64,000 nt of DNA from an uncultured Paracoccaceae bacterium (GCA_947503175.1 CANNCO010000001.1:1116001-1180000); one strand, 5' to 3'; positions 44,997-53,140 are shown, counted from the first letter of the stretch. Notes: generated from the sequence alone by a model not told the origin. Translations and numbers: made by a program.

Positions 44997-45736
44997 AATG
45001 TCTGCCCCCCGTCGATGACAAGGGCTATCCCGGTGGCGAAGGCACTCTCGTCACTTGCAAGATAAAGACAGGCCGCCGCCATTTCTTCGGGCGTGCCGAG
45101 CCGCCCCATGGGTTGGCGTGCAATGAACCGCGCGCGGGTCTCTTCCGGCGCGCCGCTTTCGTTGATACGCTCGTCAAGCGATGGCGAGGCCGTCGTTCCC
45201 GGGCAGAGCGCGTTGCAGCGCACGCCCGTGCCGACATAATCCTGTGCCACCGATTTGGTGAGCCCGATCAGGGCCGCCTTGCTGGCACCGTAAGCAGCGC
45301 GCGATCCAACACCGGTTACCGAGGACGCTACCGAGGCCACATTGACGATAGACCCCCCACCGGACTCCAACATACCCGGCAGCGTCGCCTTTATGACGTG
45401 AAAGACCGACGTCACGTTCTGTTGCAGGCTGCGTTCCCAGTCCGCCTCCGAGCAGTCCAGAATGCTGCCCTGCGCGACCCATCCCGCGCCATTGACAAGA
45501 ACATCGAATGGCGGCGCATCCGCCACGAGGGCCGCGACCGCCTCAGGGTCCGTCACATCAATTCCGATCGGAACAATACCGGGCTGGAGATCGCTCAGAT
45601 CCGCCATTTTCGCCTCTGTCCGGCTGGCGGCCACAACGCTGGCCCCTTCGGCCGCAAAGGCGAGCGCCACCGCGCGGCCGATCCCCTGCCCCGCCCCGGT
45701 CACCAGCGCCCGCTTATTCATCAACCGCCCTGCCAT
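44993..45736 (-). CDS. Short-chain dehydrogenase/reductase (SDR)
   Basis: A 247-residue classical SDR. The cofactor site is TGAGQGIG, followed by NGAGW (NNAG variant), the catalytic Ser in NVASVASS, and YGASK (Tyr and Lys). The Arg in the coenzyme region (SRTEAK) favours NADP or dual use, though relatives of this type often act on sugar acids with NAD. The start is ATG 45736, or MNKR at 45721. It is divergent from the GntR gene and coupled to the Ldh-family gene. Confidence 0.85.
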   Translation of the reverse strand: MAGRLMNKRALVTGAGQGIGRAVALAFAAEGASVVAASRTEAKMADLSDLQPGIVPIGIDVTDPEAVAALVADAPPFDVLVNGAGWVAQGSILDCSEADWERSLQQNVTSVFHVIKATLPGMLESGGGSIVNVASVASSVTGVGSRAAYGASKAALIGLTKSVAQDYVGTGVRCNALCPGTTASPSLDERINESGAPEETRARFIARQPMGRLGTPEEMAAACLYLASDESAFATGIALVIDGGQTL

Positions 45737-45795
45737 TCGAACGACGTCTCCCCTTAACCTGCTTGCACGCAGCCGTTATCTGCGCAATAACGTTT

Positions 45796-45814
45796 AATGT
45801 CGACACTAGACATT
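45796..45814. promoter_or_regulatory. Putative GntR operator in the SDR/GntR divergent promoter
   Basis: AATGTC-N7-GACATT is a perfect 6-base inverted repeat. It shares ACACTAGACATT with the site upstream of the TAXI receptor. It lies 60 bases before the SDR start on one side and upstream of the GntR gene on the other, as expected for an autoregulated repressor. Confidence 0.55.
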
Positions 45815-45955
45815 TCTAATGCCAAGGCAAGGGGTCAGATGCGGCAAAACCTGGCGGCGCTTTCGAGAGTGGCCTCTCGCAGGATCGCGAGTTATGATCG
45901 CGCGCGGCGCGGGACGGGTCCGTGCCAGGAGGGTCGAATCATCGCGAGGAACAAG

Positions 45956-46975
45956 GTGTCCGGCAGCTCAAGGCACGACCTGCCCGGCGTTTCGGGCACC
46001 GGGCCACGGCTCTACGAGCAGGCCCATGCCATCATTGCGGCCCAGATCCACGATGGCACCTTCGGCCCCGGCGACCGTCTGAGCGAGACACAGATCGCCG
46101 ACCGGTTCGGCATCAGCCGCGCACCTGCACGGCAGGCCTTGGCGCGGCTTGTCGAAGACGGCCTGATCGCGAAAGCCGATGGACGCGGTTACGTCGTTGC
46201 CGACATCCAGAGGAAGACCCCCCCATCTCCCGCCGCCCAAAGCCCGGCGCCCCAAAGGCTGCGGACGCTGCCCGGCTGGCAGCGTATCTATCAGGAGGTC
46301 GAAAGCGAGATCGTGCAACGCGCCATGGTCTCGGATCTGCGGGTGATCGAGGCAGAACTGGCCCGCTATTTCAACGTCAGCCGCACCATCGCCCGTGACG
46401 TGCTTGGCCGGTTGCAACAGGCCGGCTTGATCACCAAGGACAATCGATCACGCTGGCATGTGCCGGCCCTGACACCGGACTATGTGGCAGAGCTTTATGA
46501 ACTGCGCGCAATTCTTGAGCCGGAAGCGCTTGGTAAGGCGGCCGGGCGGGTGCCGGAGGATTTTCTCGCGCACATGGCCGAGAACCTTCGACAGGCACTT
46601 GCGTCGCCGGAACAGAACAGTTGGGACCGTCTCGATCAGCTTGAGGACGAAATGCACAGCCAGTTGCTGGGCTATTGCGACAGCAGGGCGATGCTACAGG
46701 CGATCCGGCTGCACCATGCGTTGCTCATCGCGCATCGGTTCCTCTATCGCAACACGGCAAAGATGTTCGAGATCGAGCCCTTTCTGGCCGAGCATCTGGC
46801 CGTGGTCGAGGCCCTGCAAAGCGGTGACATTGAAACCGCAAAGGACCGCCTGCGCCGACATCTGATGGGGTCAGGCGCGCGTGCGATGGACCGCATCGCG
46901 CATATCCTCAAAACCTACGATCCGGTCGACCTTCCTTACCTGGAATTTGTCTGCGCTCAGGGTGAACCGGGGTGA
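45956..46975 (+). CDS. GntR-family regulator with two winged-helix domains and an FCD domain
   Basis: With the GTG start at 45956 the protein has 339 residues; the frame is open to ATG 45797 (392 residues). I prefer 45956 because GAGGA lies six bases before it and the 45797 ATG falls inside the putative operator. Two GntR winged-helix domains are visible: one near the N-terminus (PGDRLSETQIADRFGISRAP and its wing) and one about 85 residues later (VIEAELARYFNVSRTIARDV). An all-helical FCD effector domain fills the C-terminus (YVAELYELRAILEPEALGKA onward). Most FCD regulators have one DNA-binding domain. Its stop overlaps the next SDR gene. Confidence 0.82.
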   Translation: MSGSSRHDLPGVSGTGPRLYEQAHAIIAAQIHDGTFGPGDRLSETQIADRFGISRAPARQALARLVEDGLIAKADGRGYVVADIQRKTPPSPAAQSPAPQRLRTLPGWQRIYQEVESEIVQRAMVSDLRVIEAELARYFNVSRTIARDVLGRLQQAGLITKDNRSRWHVPALTPDYVAELYELRAILEPEALGKAAGRVPEDFLAHMAENLRQALASPEQNSWDRLDQLEDEMHSQLLGYCDSRAMLQAIRLHHALLIAHRFLYRNTAKMFEIEPFLAEHLAVVEALQSGDIETAKDRLRRHLMGSGARAMDRIAHILKTYDPVDLPYLEFVCAQGEPG

Positions 46976-47685
46976 AGACGGCGGTCATCACTGGTGGGAA
47001 CAAAGGGCTTGGCCTCGCGCAGACCCGGTGTTTCGCGGCACATGGCTTTGCTGTCCATGTCGTTGCGCGAACTAAGGGCGACTTGGAGACTGGGGCAAAG
47101 ATCCAGTTCCATCAGCATGACCTCGGCGACTGGCGCGATACCGGCTATCTCGACCGCATCCACGCCGCAGCAGGCGGCATCGACGTACTGGTCAACAATG
47201 CGGGCGTTCACCTGAAAAAGGCAATCTGGGACGTCGGGCCGGACGCGTTGGAGCACTTGCTCGACATCAACGTCAAGGCGATGATGATGGCCTGCGGACG
47301 CTATTGCGCTCTGCAGCGCGACAGCGGCGGCGCCATTGTCAACATCTCGTCGATGGGGGGGCTTATGGCGCTGAAATCCTCTGCCGCCTACGTCACCAGC
47401 AAGACCGCCGTCATAGGCCTCACGCGGTCGGTCGCCGTCGATGCGGCCCCTTTCGGCATTCGTTGCAATGCGGTCTGCCCCGGCTTTATCGACACCGACA
47501 TGACCAGAGCGGCCCTTGCAAACGACGCCGAACGTCGGGCCAATATCGAGCGCCGCATTCCGACGCATGAGTTCGGCACTGCCGAGAACGTGGCCGACGC
47601 CGTGCATTTCCTTGCCAGTGATGCCGCGAGCTATATCAATGGCGTGGCGCTGCCGGTCGATGGCGGATACGCGATCGGCTTCTGA
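46972..47685 (+). CDS. Short-chain dehydrogenase/reductase (SDR)
   Basis: A 237-residue classical SDR with a GTG start overlapping the GntR stop (GTGA). The cofactor site is TGGNKGLG, then NNAGVHLKK, the catalytic Ser in NISSMGG, and YVTSK with Tyr and Lys. The substrate is unknown. Coupling to the regulator and the shared block suggest it acts in the same pathway as the SDR at 45 kb. Confidence 0.85.
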   Translation: MKTAVITGGNKGLGLAQTRCFAAHGFAVHVVARTKGDLETGAKIQFHQHDLGDWRDTGYLDRIHAAAGGIDVLVNNAGVHLKKAIWDVGPDALEHLLDINVKAMMMACGRYCALQRDSGGAIVNISSMGGLMALKSSAAYVTSKTAVIGLTRSVAVDAAPFGIRCNAVCPGFIDTDMTRAALANDAERRANIERRIPTHEFGTAENVADAVHFLASDAASYINGVALPVDGGYAIGF

Positions 47686-47749
47686 TCAGGGCCGCCTTTC
47701 TCCCCCGAACCGAGCCGCGGCCCAAGTCCCGGTCATCGCCTCCGGCCCT

Positions 47750-50317
47750 TCACAACCCCAAAGCGTCCCGCGCGGCGCATTTCAGCCCCTCGGTCAGGTA
47801 GGGCTTTCTGAGAACCGGAGAGGACGGATAGGTCTCCTCAACATCGTCGAGCGTGTCATAGCCGGTCGCGAGGATGAACGGAATGCGGAGATCCTTGAGC
47901 CGATGCGCGACCCTGACCGATGTCTCATCGCCAAGATTGATATCCAGGGCCGCGAACCGGATCGGAACACTGTCGATGATATCGAGTGCGGCAGAAACCG
48001 AGCTTGCCGTATGAACCGTCTCTGCGCCGAGTTCCATGAGTTTGTCCTGCGCATCCATCGCGATGATCAGGCTGTCCTCCAGCAGCAATACATGGCCTTC
48101 GAGGATGGTGTCATCAGCCTTTACATCGGGTTTTGCCGGTTGCGGCGAAGCGGCGAAAACGGGTGCGGGATTATGATACCTTTCCGGGATCGTCATATCC
48201 ACTTCTACGCCGGTCATCCGATAGCGAACTTCCGTCTGCCCCTTCAGTTCATAGGGTATGGAATGTTCGATGATCCTTGTCCCGAAACCCTGCTGCGCGG
48301 GGACCTGTACCGCCGGTCCCCCGCTTTCGCGCCACCGGATTTCCAGCGCACCCGTATGCGGATCACGAGACAGGCCTATGTCGATACGTCCGCTCGGGCC
48401 GGACAGCGCACCGTATTTGACGGAATTCGCGACAAGTTCATGGACGACAAGCGCCACGACCGAAAAGGCCTCGGGCACAAGAAGGGCATCCTCGCCCGTC
48501 AGGACGACGCGTTCATCCTGCGCGCCGGAATATGCGTCGATCTCGACACCGATAAGGCTTTTCAGCGATGCAGGCGACCACGCTTCCGAGGTTAACTGAT
48601 CATGGGCGCGCGCCAGCGATTGAATACGGCCATCGAGAACGGAGGTGAAACTCCCGATCGTGTCGGCTTCGGTACGGCCTTGGGAAATGATCCCCCGGAT
48701 CAGGTTCAGGATGTTTCTTACCCTGTGGTTCAGTTCGGCGACCAGCAGTTCCTGCTTCTCTTGGGCGCGGGCAAGGTCTTTGTTGGAAAGGTCCATGATC
48801 TTCAGGACAACCTCGATCAGTGTCGCGCGCAGCGCGTTCGCGGCCTCGATTTCGCCCTGGGTCCATTCGGCGCATTTTCCCTCGACGATCTCGCGCCACG
48901 CCTCGAAGCTTTTTCTTGGAGACAGGCGAACCTCGCCTGCCTCTCCCGTGGCGGGTTTCGCCGGTTGTCCCGCCCATTTCACGATCTGGGCAATCTCGCG
49001 CCGGAACAGAACGATGTAGTCGCGCGGCTGGCGCGAGATCGGCAGCGCCATCAGACCGGCAATACGGTCGGCAAACTCACCGGCCCGTTCATAGCGGGCC
49101 GCCAGGTGGTCAGTGGCGAACACCGCGCCTTCGGCAGTCGTGTTCAGATGCCGGACCAGCGGCAGAAACTCCTCTTCCGTAGGTGCCGCGCCAAGAGCGC
49201 GATAGCGGCCCTCGGAAAACAGTGCGATCCCGTCGAAATTGATGACATCCCAGATCTCGTCGGCGAGCGTATCGAAATCCGAGTGCAGGCTGTTCCCGCT
49301 TGAAAAGCGGTTCATCACGCGATCATGCAGAATCCGCGCTTCGACCGCCTCGCTTTGTTCGATACTGTGCAGTTTTTCGGCCAGCTCGTACGTGAAGAGC
49401 TGTGCAAAAAGCTCCAGAGCCGTGCGTTTCTCGTAATCCACGTAAAGCGGTGTACGGTGATGGCAGGCGAACAGACCCCAAAGCTCGCCGCGCCGGTATA
49501 TCGACAGGGTCAGCGATGCGGCGACGCCCATGTTGCGCAAGTATTCAAGATGCACTTTCGAATGGGCACGGGTCACCGCGAGGGAAAGATCGAGCGGTTC
49601 ACCTTCGGGGCTTTCCAGCGGTACGATCGGAAAATCCTCGCCTCCCACATCCACGTTCAGGCGCAGGGGGCTTCGCCGGAAAAGTTCGCGGGCCTGTTTC
49701 GGAACATCGCTGGCCGGAAACCGCAGGCCGAGGAATCTTTCCATTTCGTGATCGCAGGCTTCGGCAATCACCGTTCCCGTACCGTCCCTCGCAAACTGGT
49801 AGACCATGACACGGTCAAAGCCGGACAGGGCCCTTACTGCACGGGCGCCATCCGCCGTCAGGCCGGCCAGATCGGATTGCGACCTCACTCTGGAAATGAG
49901 CGGCTGAACAAGGGCAAGGTCGTCACGATCGGGTTCTTCGGTTTTTCTTTCGAACTCGTAAGTGAACCCTCGCTGTGTCTGATGAACCGAGATGTCGAAC
50001 TGGCGCCCATCTTCGAACAGGTCAAACGCGAAGACACGCACGACAGAATCGGGCGCGTCAATTGCCTGGGTCTTGCCGCGAAGCGCATGAGCGGCCCGCT
50101 CGGGAAAATGCCCGGAAAACCGGGTGCCAACTATGCTTTCGGCTTCGAGGTTCAGGATCTGCCCGGTGTTGAATGACGCGTGCATGATCAGCCAGTCGGA
50201 AGAGACGGCGATCAGGCATCCGAAGGACTGGACCTTCCCCAGAAGGTGAACTGGCTCACGGTCGCAGGCCGTCAGTTCGTACCGGTCAGCGTTCTGCTGT
50301 GCAGACGTCTTTTGCAT
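47750..50317 (-). CDS. bphP: Bacteriophytochrome with HWE histidine kinase and receiver domain
   Basis: An 855-residue red/far-red photoreceptor. The biliverdin-binding cysteine is C18 in LTACDREPVHLLGKVQSFG, ahead of the PAS domain. The GAF domain has FPASDVPKQAR, where most have DIP, and retains the RAHSKVHLEYLRNMG pocket and ACHHRTP. The PHY tongue motif is PRKSF. The kinase is HWE type: H531 in ELNHRVRN, HELVANSVKYGAL, and the WRESGGP signature. A receiver domain (737-855) has D748, D792 and K838. ATG 50317 follows GGAGAAG. It is coupled to bphO by a 32-base overlap. Confidence 0.92.
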   Translation of the reverse strand: MQKTSAQQNADRYELTACDREPVHLLGKVQSFGCLIAVSSDWLIMHASFNTGQILNLEAESIVGTRFSGHFPERAAHALRGKTQAIDAPDSVVRVFAFDLFEDGRQFDISVHQTQRGFTYEFERKTEEPDRDDLALVQPLISRVRSQSDLAGLTADGARAVRALSGFDRVMVYQFARDGTGTVIAEACDHEMERFLGLRFPASDVPKQARELFRRSPLRLNVDVGGEDFPIVPLESPEGEPLDLSLAVTRAHSKVHLEYLRNMGVAASLTLSIYRRGELWGLFACHHRTPLYVDYEKRTALELFAQLFTYELAEKLHSIEQSEAVEARILHDRVMNRFSSGNSLHSDFDTLADEIWDVINFDGIALFSEGRYRALGAAPTEEEFLPLVRHLNTTAEGAVFATDHLAARYERAGEFADRIAGLMALPISRQPRDYIVLFRREIAQIVKWAGQPAKPATGEAGEVRLSPRKSFEAWREIVEGKCAEWTQGEIEAANALRATLIEVVLKIMDLSNKDLARAQEKQELLVAELNHRVRNILNLIRGIISQGRTEADTIGSFTSVLDGRIQSLARAHDQLTSEAWSPASLKSLIGVEIDAYSGAQDERVVLTGEDALLVPEAFSVVALVVHELVANSVKYGALSGPSGRIDIGLSRDPHTGALEIRWRESGGPAVQVPAQQGFGTRIIEHSIPYELKGQTEVRYRMTGVEVDMTIPERYHNPAPVFAASPQPAKPDVKADDTILEGHVLLLEDSLIIAMDAQDKLMELGAETVHTASSVSAALDIIDSVPIRFAALDINLGDETSVRVAHRLKDLRIPFILATGYDTLDDVEETYPSSPVLRKPYLTEGLKCAARDALGL

Positions 50318-50888
50318 GGGCTTCTCCAGATGATTGCCTGGTTTCGCGGAGCGCCGATTGCGCATAGAAGGCAAAAACGGCTTGCGCGTCCGCAACCGCC
50401 GTATCGGCGCGGGTGCCGGTCGCGGGTATGGTGGACAGAGTTTCGCAGAATGCCTGCCAGCGCCGGGGTTCAGGCGGTGTCGACAGGAACTCTCCCGTCG
50501 TCAGCACGGCTGGATCGGTGGATTGGCGCCATGTTTTGCGAAGAACCGACATCCCCAGACGAGATCCCAGCAGCACATATTCCAGTGCCGTCGGATCATA
50601 GCGCCGTGACTTCGGCTGCGCCTCGCCATCGGGACATATGCCGAGACACGCAAGATCGGTCTGCACGTGACGAAGAAGGACCTCGATGTCACCCGACAGC
50701 CGGCCCGGATACAGGGCGTGGCCCGATTGCGAAAGAGAGTGAAGGACGCAACTATGCGCCAGAAGAAACCCGATGTACCCATCCAGAGACGTGATGTCAT
50801 GGGCGTGAAACGCGGCATCCACGGCCTCATGCGATCGGCGCGTCTCACCGCGAATCCGCTCTCTCAACGAGGCCCAGGTTCTTTCCAT
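50286..50888 (-). CDS. bphO: Biliverdin-producing heme oxygenase BphO
   Basis: A 200-residue heme oxygenase that makes the biliverdin chromophore for the phytochrome. The proximal haem ligand is H20 in TRRSHEAVDAAF, and GYIGFLLAHSCVLHSL and YVLLGSRLGMSVL (distal helix with GSxxG) follow. ATG 50888 is chosen; the frame to 50948 lacks homology. It is first in a bphO-bphP unit. Confidence 0.88.
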   Translation of the reverse strand: MERTWASLRERIRGETRRSHEAVDAAFHAHDITSLDGYIGFLLAHSCVLHSLSQSGHALYPGRLSGDIEVLLRHVQTDLACLGICPDGEAQPKSRRYDPTALEYVLLGSRLGMSVLRKTWRQSTDPAVLTTGEFLSTPPEPRRWQAFCETLSTIPATGTRADTAVADAQAVFAFYAQSALRETRQSSGEAHAKDVCTAER

Positions 50889-51311
50889 CGCACCCCATCC
50901 GTTGCCGTTAAGACGAATGGCAGAAATAGGGCGGAAACCCCTAAGCACTCATTAACCGTACTCGGCCCGGATCTTCGGCTTTTTTCGATAATTGCGATCT
51001 TTGATGAGCTTTCGTCGGAACAGAGCTTGTCACGCGGTCAGCCCTGATGATGCAGGAAGCGAACGGGCTTTGGACAAGTCTGGTCGGTGTCGCAGGGGCA
51101 CTCCCCCGTCGATACGGCCACTTTCCGGGTCGGTCAGTTCCGCATCGGAAACAAACCTACCGCCGAGGCGCAGTTTCTCCCGAGAATGAACATATTCTTT
51201 TCTTCATTAGTCTTACTGATGCCACATTAACCATGTTAATTCAAATTCAAGGTAAAGAGTGACCTTCGGGTTGGTGAACGAGTTCTGGTAGTTTTTGTAA
51301 AGGTGAATGAG
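50889..51311. other. Intergenic region between bphO and the Lys/Ala-rich protein gene
   Basis: About 420 bases without a convincing gene. The end nearer 51.2 kb is AT-rich and contains a palindrome at 51226-51240 (ATTAAC-CAT-GTTAAT). It should hold the divergent promoters for bphO-bphP and the exported Lys/Ala-rich protein. A 71-residue frame at 51047-51262 has no coding character that I trust. Confidence 0.5.
51226..51240. promoter_or_regulatory. Palindrome upstream of the Lys/Ala-rich protein gene
   Basis: ATTAAC-N3-GTTAAT is a perfect 6-base palindrome, 72 bases before the start at 51312. The regulator is unknown. The half-sites contain TTAAC, as CtrA sites do, but the spacing is wrong for CtrA. 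Confidence 0.35.
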
Positions 51312-52259
51312 ATGAATACGAGTAAGAAAGCTTTCGTCGGTGGGTTGCGTCTGACGGGTATCGTTCTGGGTCTGGCCCTCGCCGTTCCCCAGGTCGCCGT
51401 GGCGCAGTCCGCCGCAAAAGATCGCGCGGTCCTCAAGGACGGCACGACACTTTCCGAGTTCCGGAGCAAGTACTTCTCCGATGGTGACCGGGCGAATCGG
51501 AGCGAGCGCAAGTCCAGCGCAGCAAAGTCTGCGACAAAGGACACGGATACGAAAACCGCTGACAAAGGCACCGGAAAAGACGCCGGCAGGGACAAATCCG
51601 ACAAGTCGGGTAAAGCCGATAGAACGGACAAGGCCGAAAAGAAGGCCAACAAACTGGCATCGAAAGCCCAGAAGGCCCAGAAGGCCGCACAGAAGACTGC
51701 GGAACGGGCCGAGAAGGCGAAGAACCGCGCAGAGAAAACCACCAAGGCCGCCGAGAAGGCCAAGAAGGCTGCAAAGACCCGCGCGGCCAAGGCCAAGGCG
51801 ACTGCCGAGAAGGCCCGGAAGGCCGAGAACAAGGCCAAGGAATCCGGTAAAGCCAAAGACGCGAAACGGGCCGAAAAGCTGGCCAAGAGAGCCGAGAAGC
51901 AGGCAAACGCTTCGAAGAAGGCTCAGGAAAACGCCAAGAAGCGGGCCGAGAACGCAAAAAAGGCGGAAAACCGGGCCGAGAAGACTGCCAACCGTGCTGA
52001 AAAGACCAAAGCCAGGGCAGAGAAGCTTGACAACCGGGCCGAGAAAGCCGGTAAGTCCGACGCTCCCGCAAAGGAAGAAAAGTCGGCTGCCAAAGAGAAG
52101 TCGTCAGACCACAGCGGTTCCAAGGAAAAGGGTTCCAGCAAGTCGGAAGAAGCTTCCGGTGACAGCAAGGACAAGGCCAAAGACGACTCGAAAGAGGAAA
52201 AGGAAGACAACTCGAAAGAAGCTTCCGGCCACGAAGGCACAGAGACGGCTGCCGGTTAA
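51312..52259 (+). CDS. Exported Lys/Ala/Glu-rich low-complexity coiled-coil protein
   Basis: A 315-residue protein. A signal peptide is clear (about residues 1-30, LTGIVLGLALAVPQVAVAQ). A short ordered segment (DRAVLKDGTTLSEFRSKYF, about 35-55) follows. Residues 90-250 are an extended helix of repeats such as AEKAKNRAEKTTKAAEKAKK, with Lys/Arg and Glu alternating. The tail is Ser/Lys/Asp/Glu-rich. Composition resembles TolA domain II or histone H1-like proteins, but the signal peptide places it outside the cytoplasm. AAGG precedes ATG 51312; an in-frame GTG at 51303 is possible. A terminator follows. Family not recognised. Confidence 0.75.
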   Translation: MNTSKKAFVGGLRLTGIVLGLALAVPQVAVAQSAAKDRAVLKDGTTLSEFRSKYFSDGDRANRSERKSSAAKSATKDTDTKTADKGTGKDAGRDKSDKSGKADRTDKAEKKANKLASKAQKAQKAAQKTAERAEKAKNRAEKTTKAAEKAKKAAKTRAAKAKATAEKARKAENKAKESGKAKDAKRAEKLAKRAEKQANASKKAQENAKKRAENAKKAENRAEKTANRAEKTKARAEKLDNRAEKAGKSDAPAKEEKSAAKEKSSDHSGSKEKGSSKSEEASGDSKDKAKDDSKEEKEDNSKEASGHEGTETAAG

Positions 52260-52310
52260 CCCTTCCGTAAGGGATCGGCACAAAATCATCACATCACTGT
52301 GCGGCCTTTG

Positions 52311-52350
52311 CCATCACGCGACCACGGTTGCGTGATGGTCTCTTTTTATT
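52311..52350 (+). terminator. Rho-independent terminator after the Lys/Ala-rich gene
   Basis: CCATCACGC and GCGTGATGG form a perfect 9-base-pair stem with a 10-base loop. A T-rich tract follows (TCTCTTTTTATT). Confidence 0.85.
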
Positions 52351-52404
52351 GGGCGATGACAAATCACGTTCTGCCCATCACCTGTGTTGTACGAGGACCG
52401 CAAG

Positions 52405-52548
52405 ATGACCAAGGAACAACCTGCCGCCGCAGATCCGCAACCTCCCCAGAAAGAGGTTGATAAGTCCGGAGATGACAAGCGCCGCGACGACGAGGTGCGT
52501 CAGGCCCCGGCCCCGGCCTATCGGATCACCGACTGGGCCGCGTTCTAG
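52405..52548 (+). CDS. Small charged protein, 47 residues
   Basis: ATG 52405 with GAGGA seven bases upstream opens a 47-residue frame. The N-terminus is Ala/Pro/Gln-rich, the middle strongly charged (DKSGDDKRRDDEV), and it ends APAYRITDWAAF. It is probably unstructured. No family is recognised; support is the ribosome site and codon character. It precedes the TfoX-like gene by 45 bases and may be co-transcribed with it. Confidence 0.5.
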   Translation: MTKEQPAAADPQPPQKEVDKSGDDKRRDDEVRQAPAPAYRITDWAAF

Positions 52549-52593
52549 AAGCTTAAGCTTCACCCATGGGTTGATGCCCGCTAGGATCGCCCC

Positions 52594-52929
52594 ATGACGC
52601 CCGTCGCTGCGATCCGCAACCTTGGCCCCGCAATGGAGGCCGCCTTTGCCCACGTTGGGGTCACAAGCGCCGAGGCGCTCCGTGAACTGGGCACAGATGC
52701 CGCCTATGCGAAACTGCTGGCGGCCGGGCAACGCCCCCACTTCATCGCATATTACGTAATCGAGATGGGCCTTCAGGGCCGTCCATGGAACGATTGCAAG
52801 GGCGACGAGAAGAAAGCGCTGCGCACCCGATTCGACGCTTTGGTAGCGTCCCATCACGATACCGGTCGGTCGGAACTGGAGCGAATGCTGAATCAGATCG
52901 GCGTCGTATCCGCCGGGCCGAAAGCCTGA
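52594..52929 (+). CDS. TfoX/Sxy C-terminal domain protein
   Basis: A 111-residue protein consisting mainly of the helical TfoX C-terminal domain: IRNLGPAMEAAFAHVGVTSA, LRELGTDAAYAKLLAAG, and LQGRPWNDCKGDEKKALR. Stand-alone copies are common in alphaproteobacteria. TfoX governs competence in gammaproteobacteria, but that role should not be assumed here. Confidence 0.75.
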   Translation: MTPVAAIRNLGPAMEAAFAHVGVTSAEALRELGTDAAYAKLLAAGQRPHFIAYYVIEMGLQGRPWNDCKGDEKKALRTRFDALVASHHDTGRSELERMLNQIGVVSAGPKA

Positions 52930-52950
52930 CCCGCCTGTCAGCAAAACCCG

Positions 52951-53112
52951 TTAACCGCCGATCAACCCCCTGAGAAACGGCAGAGCAAGCGCCGCCACTG
53001 TTCCCACGACGGCTCCCACCGCAAGGCGTGGCAGCGTCCCGCCCAGATTTGGCGCAACAAGGCTGAGAAGCCCGCAAATGACGGCATAGAAGGTAAGCGA
53101 AATCGGATCCAT
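52951..53112 (-). CDS. Small membrane protein, 53 residues
   Basis: ATG 53112 opens a 53-residue frame ending at 52951. It has two hydrophobic segments (ISLTFYAVICGLLSLVA and LAVGAVVGTVAALALPFL) joined by a short Asn/Gly/Arg loop, so it is a two-helix membrane protein resembling XapX-type small proteins. The upstream AGAGAT is a modest ribosome site. It is convergent with the TfoX-like gene. No function can be assigned. Confidence 0.55.
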   Translation of the reverse strand: MDPISLTFYAVICGLLSLVAPNLGGTLPRLAVGAVVGTVAALALPFLRGLIGG

Positions 53113-53140
53113 GCCTATCTCTTAGCATGGATTTGGCGAT

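Noticed and set aside
51047-51262. A 71-residue frame upstream of the Lys/Ala-rich gene
   Set aside because: No ribosome site, mixed composition across an AT-rich promoter region, and no family resemblance.
51630-52040. Short repeated DNA words resembling a repeat array
   Set aside because: The repetition follows codons for a Lys/Ala/Glu-rich protein and has no constant spacer length, so it is not a CRISPR or satellite array.
52544-52570. Run of six-base restriction palindromes (XbaI, HindIII twice, NcoI types) resembling a cloning polylinker
   Set aside because: The flanking genes are continuous chromosomal sequence of the same character, and the palindromes arise partly from the stop codon of a natural small gene; chance is the simpler explanation.
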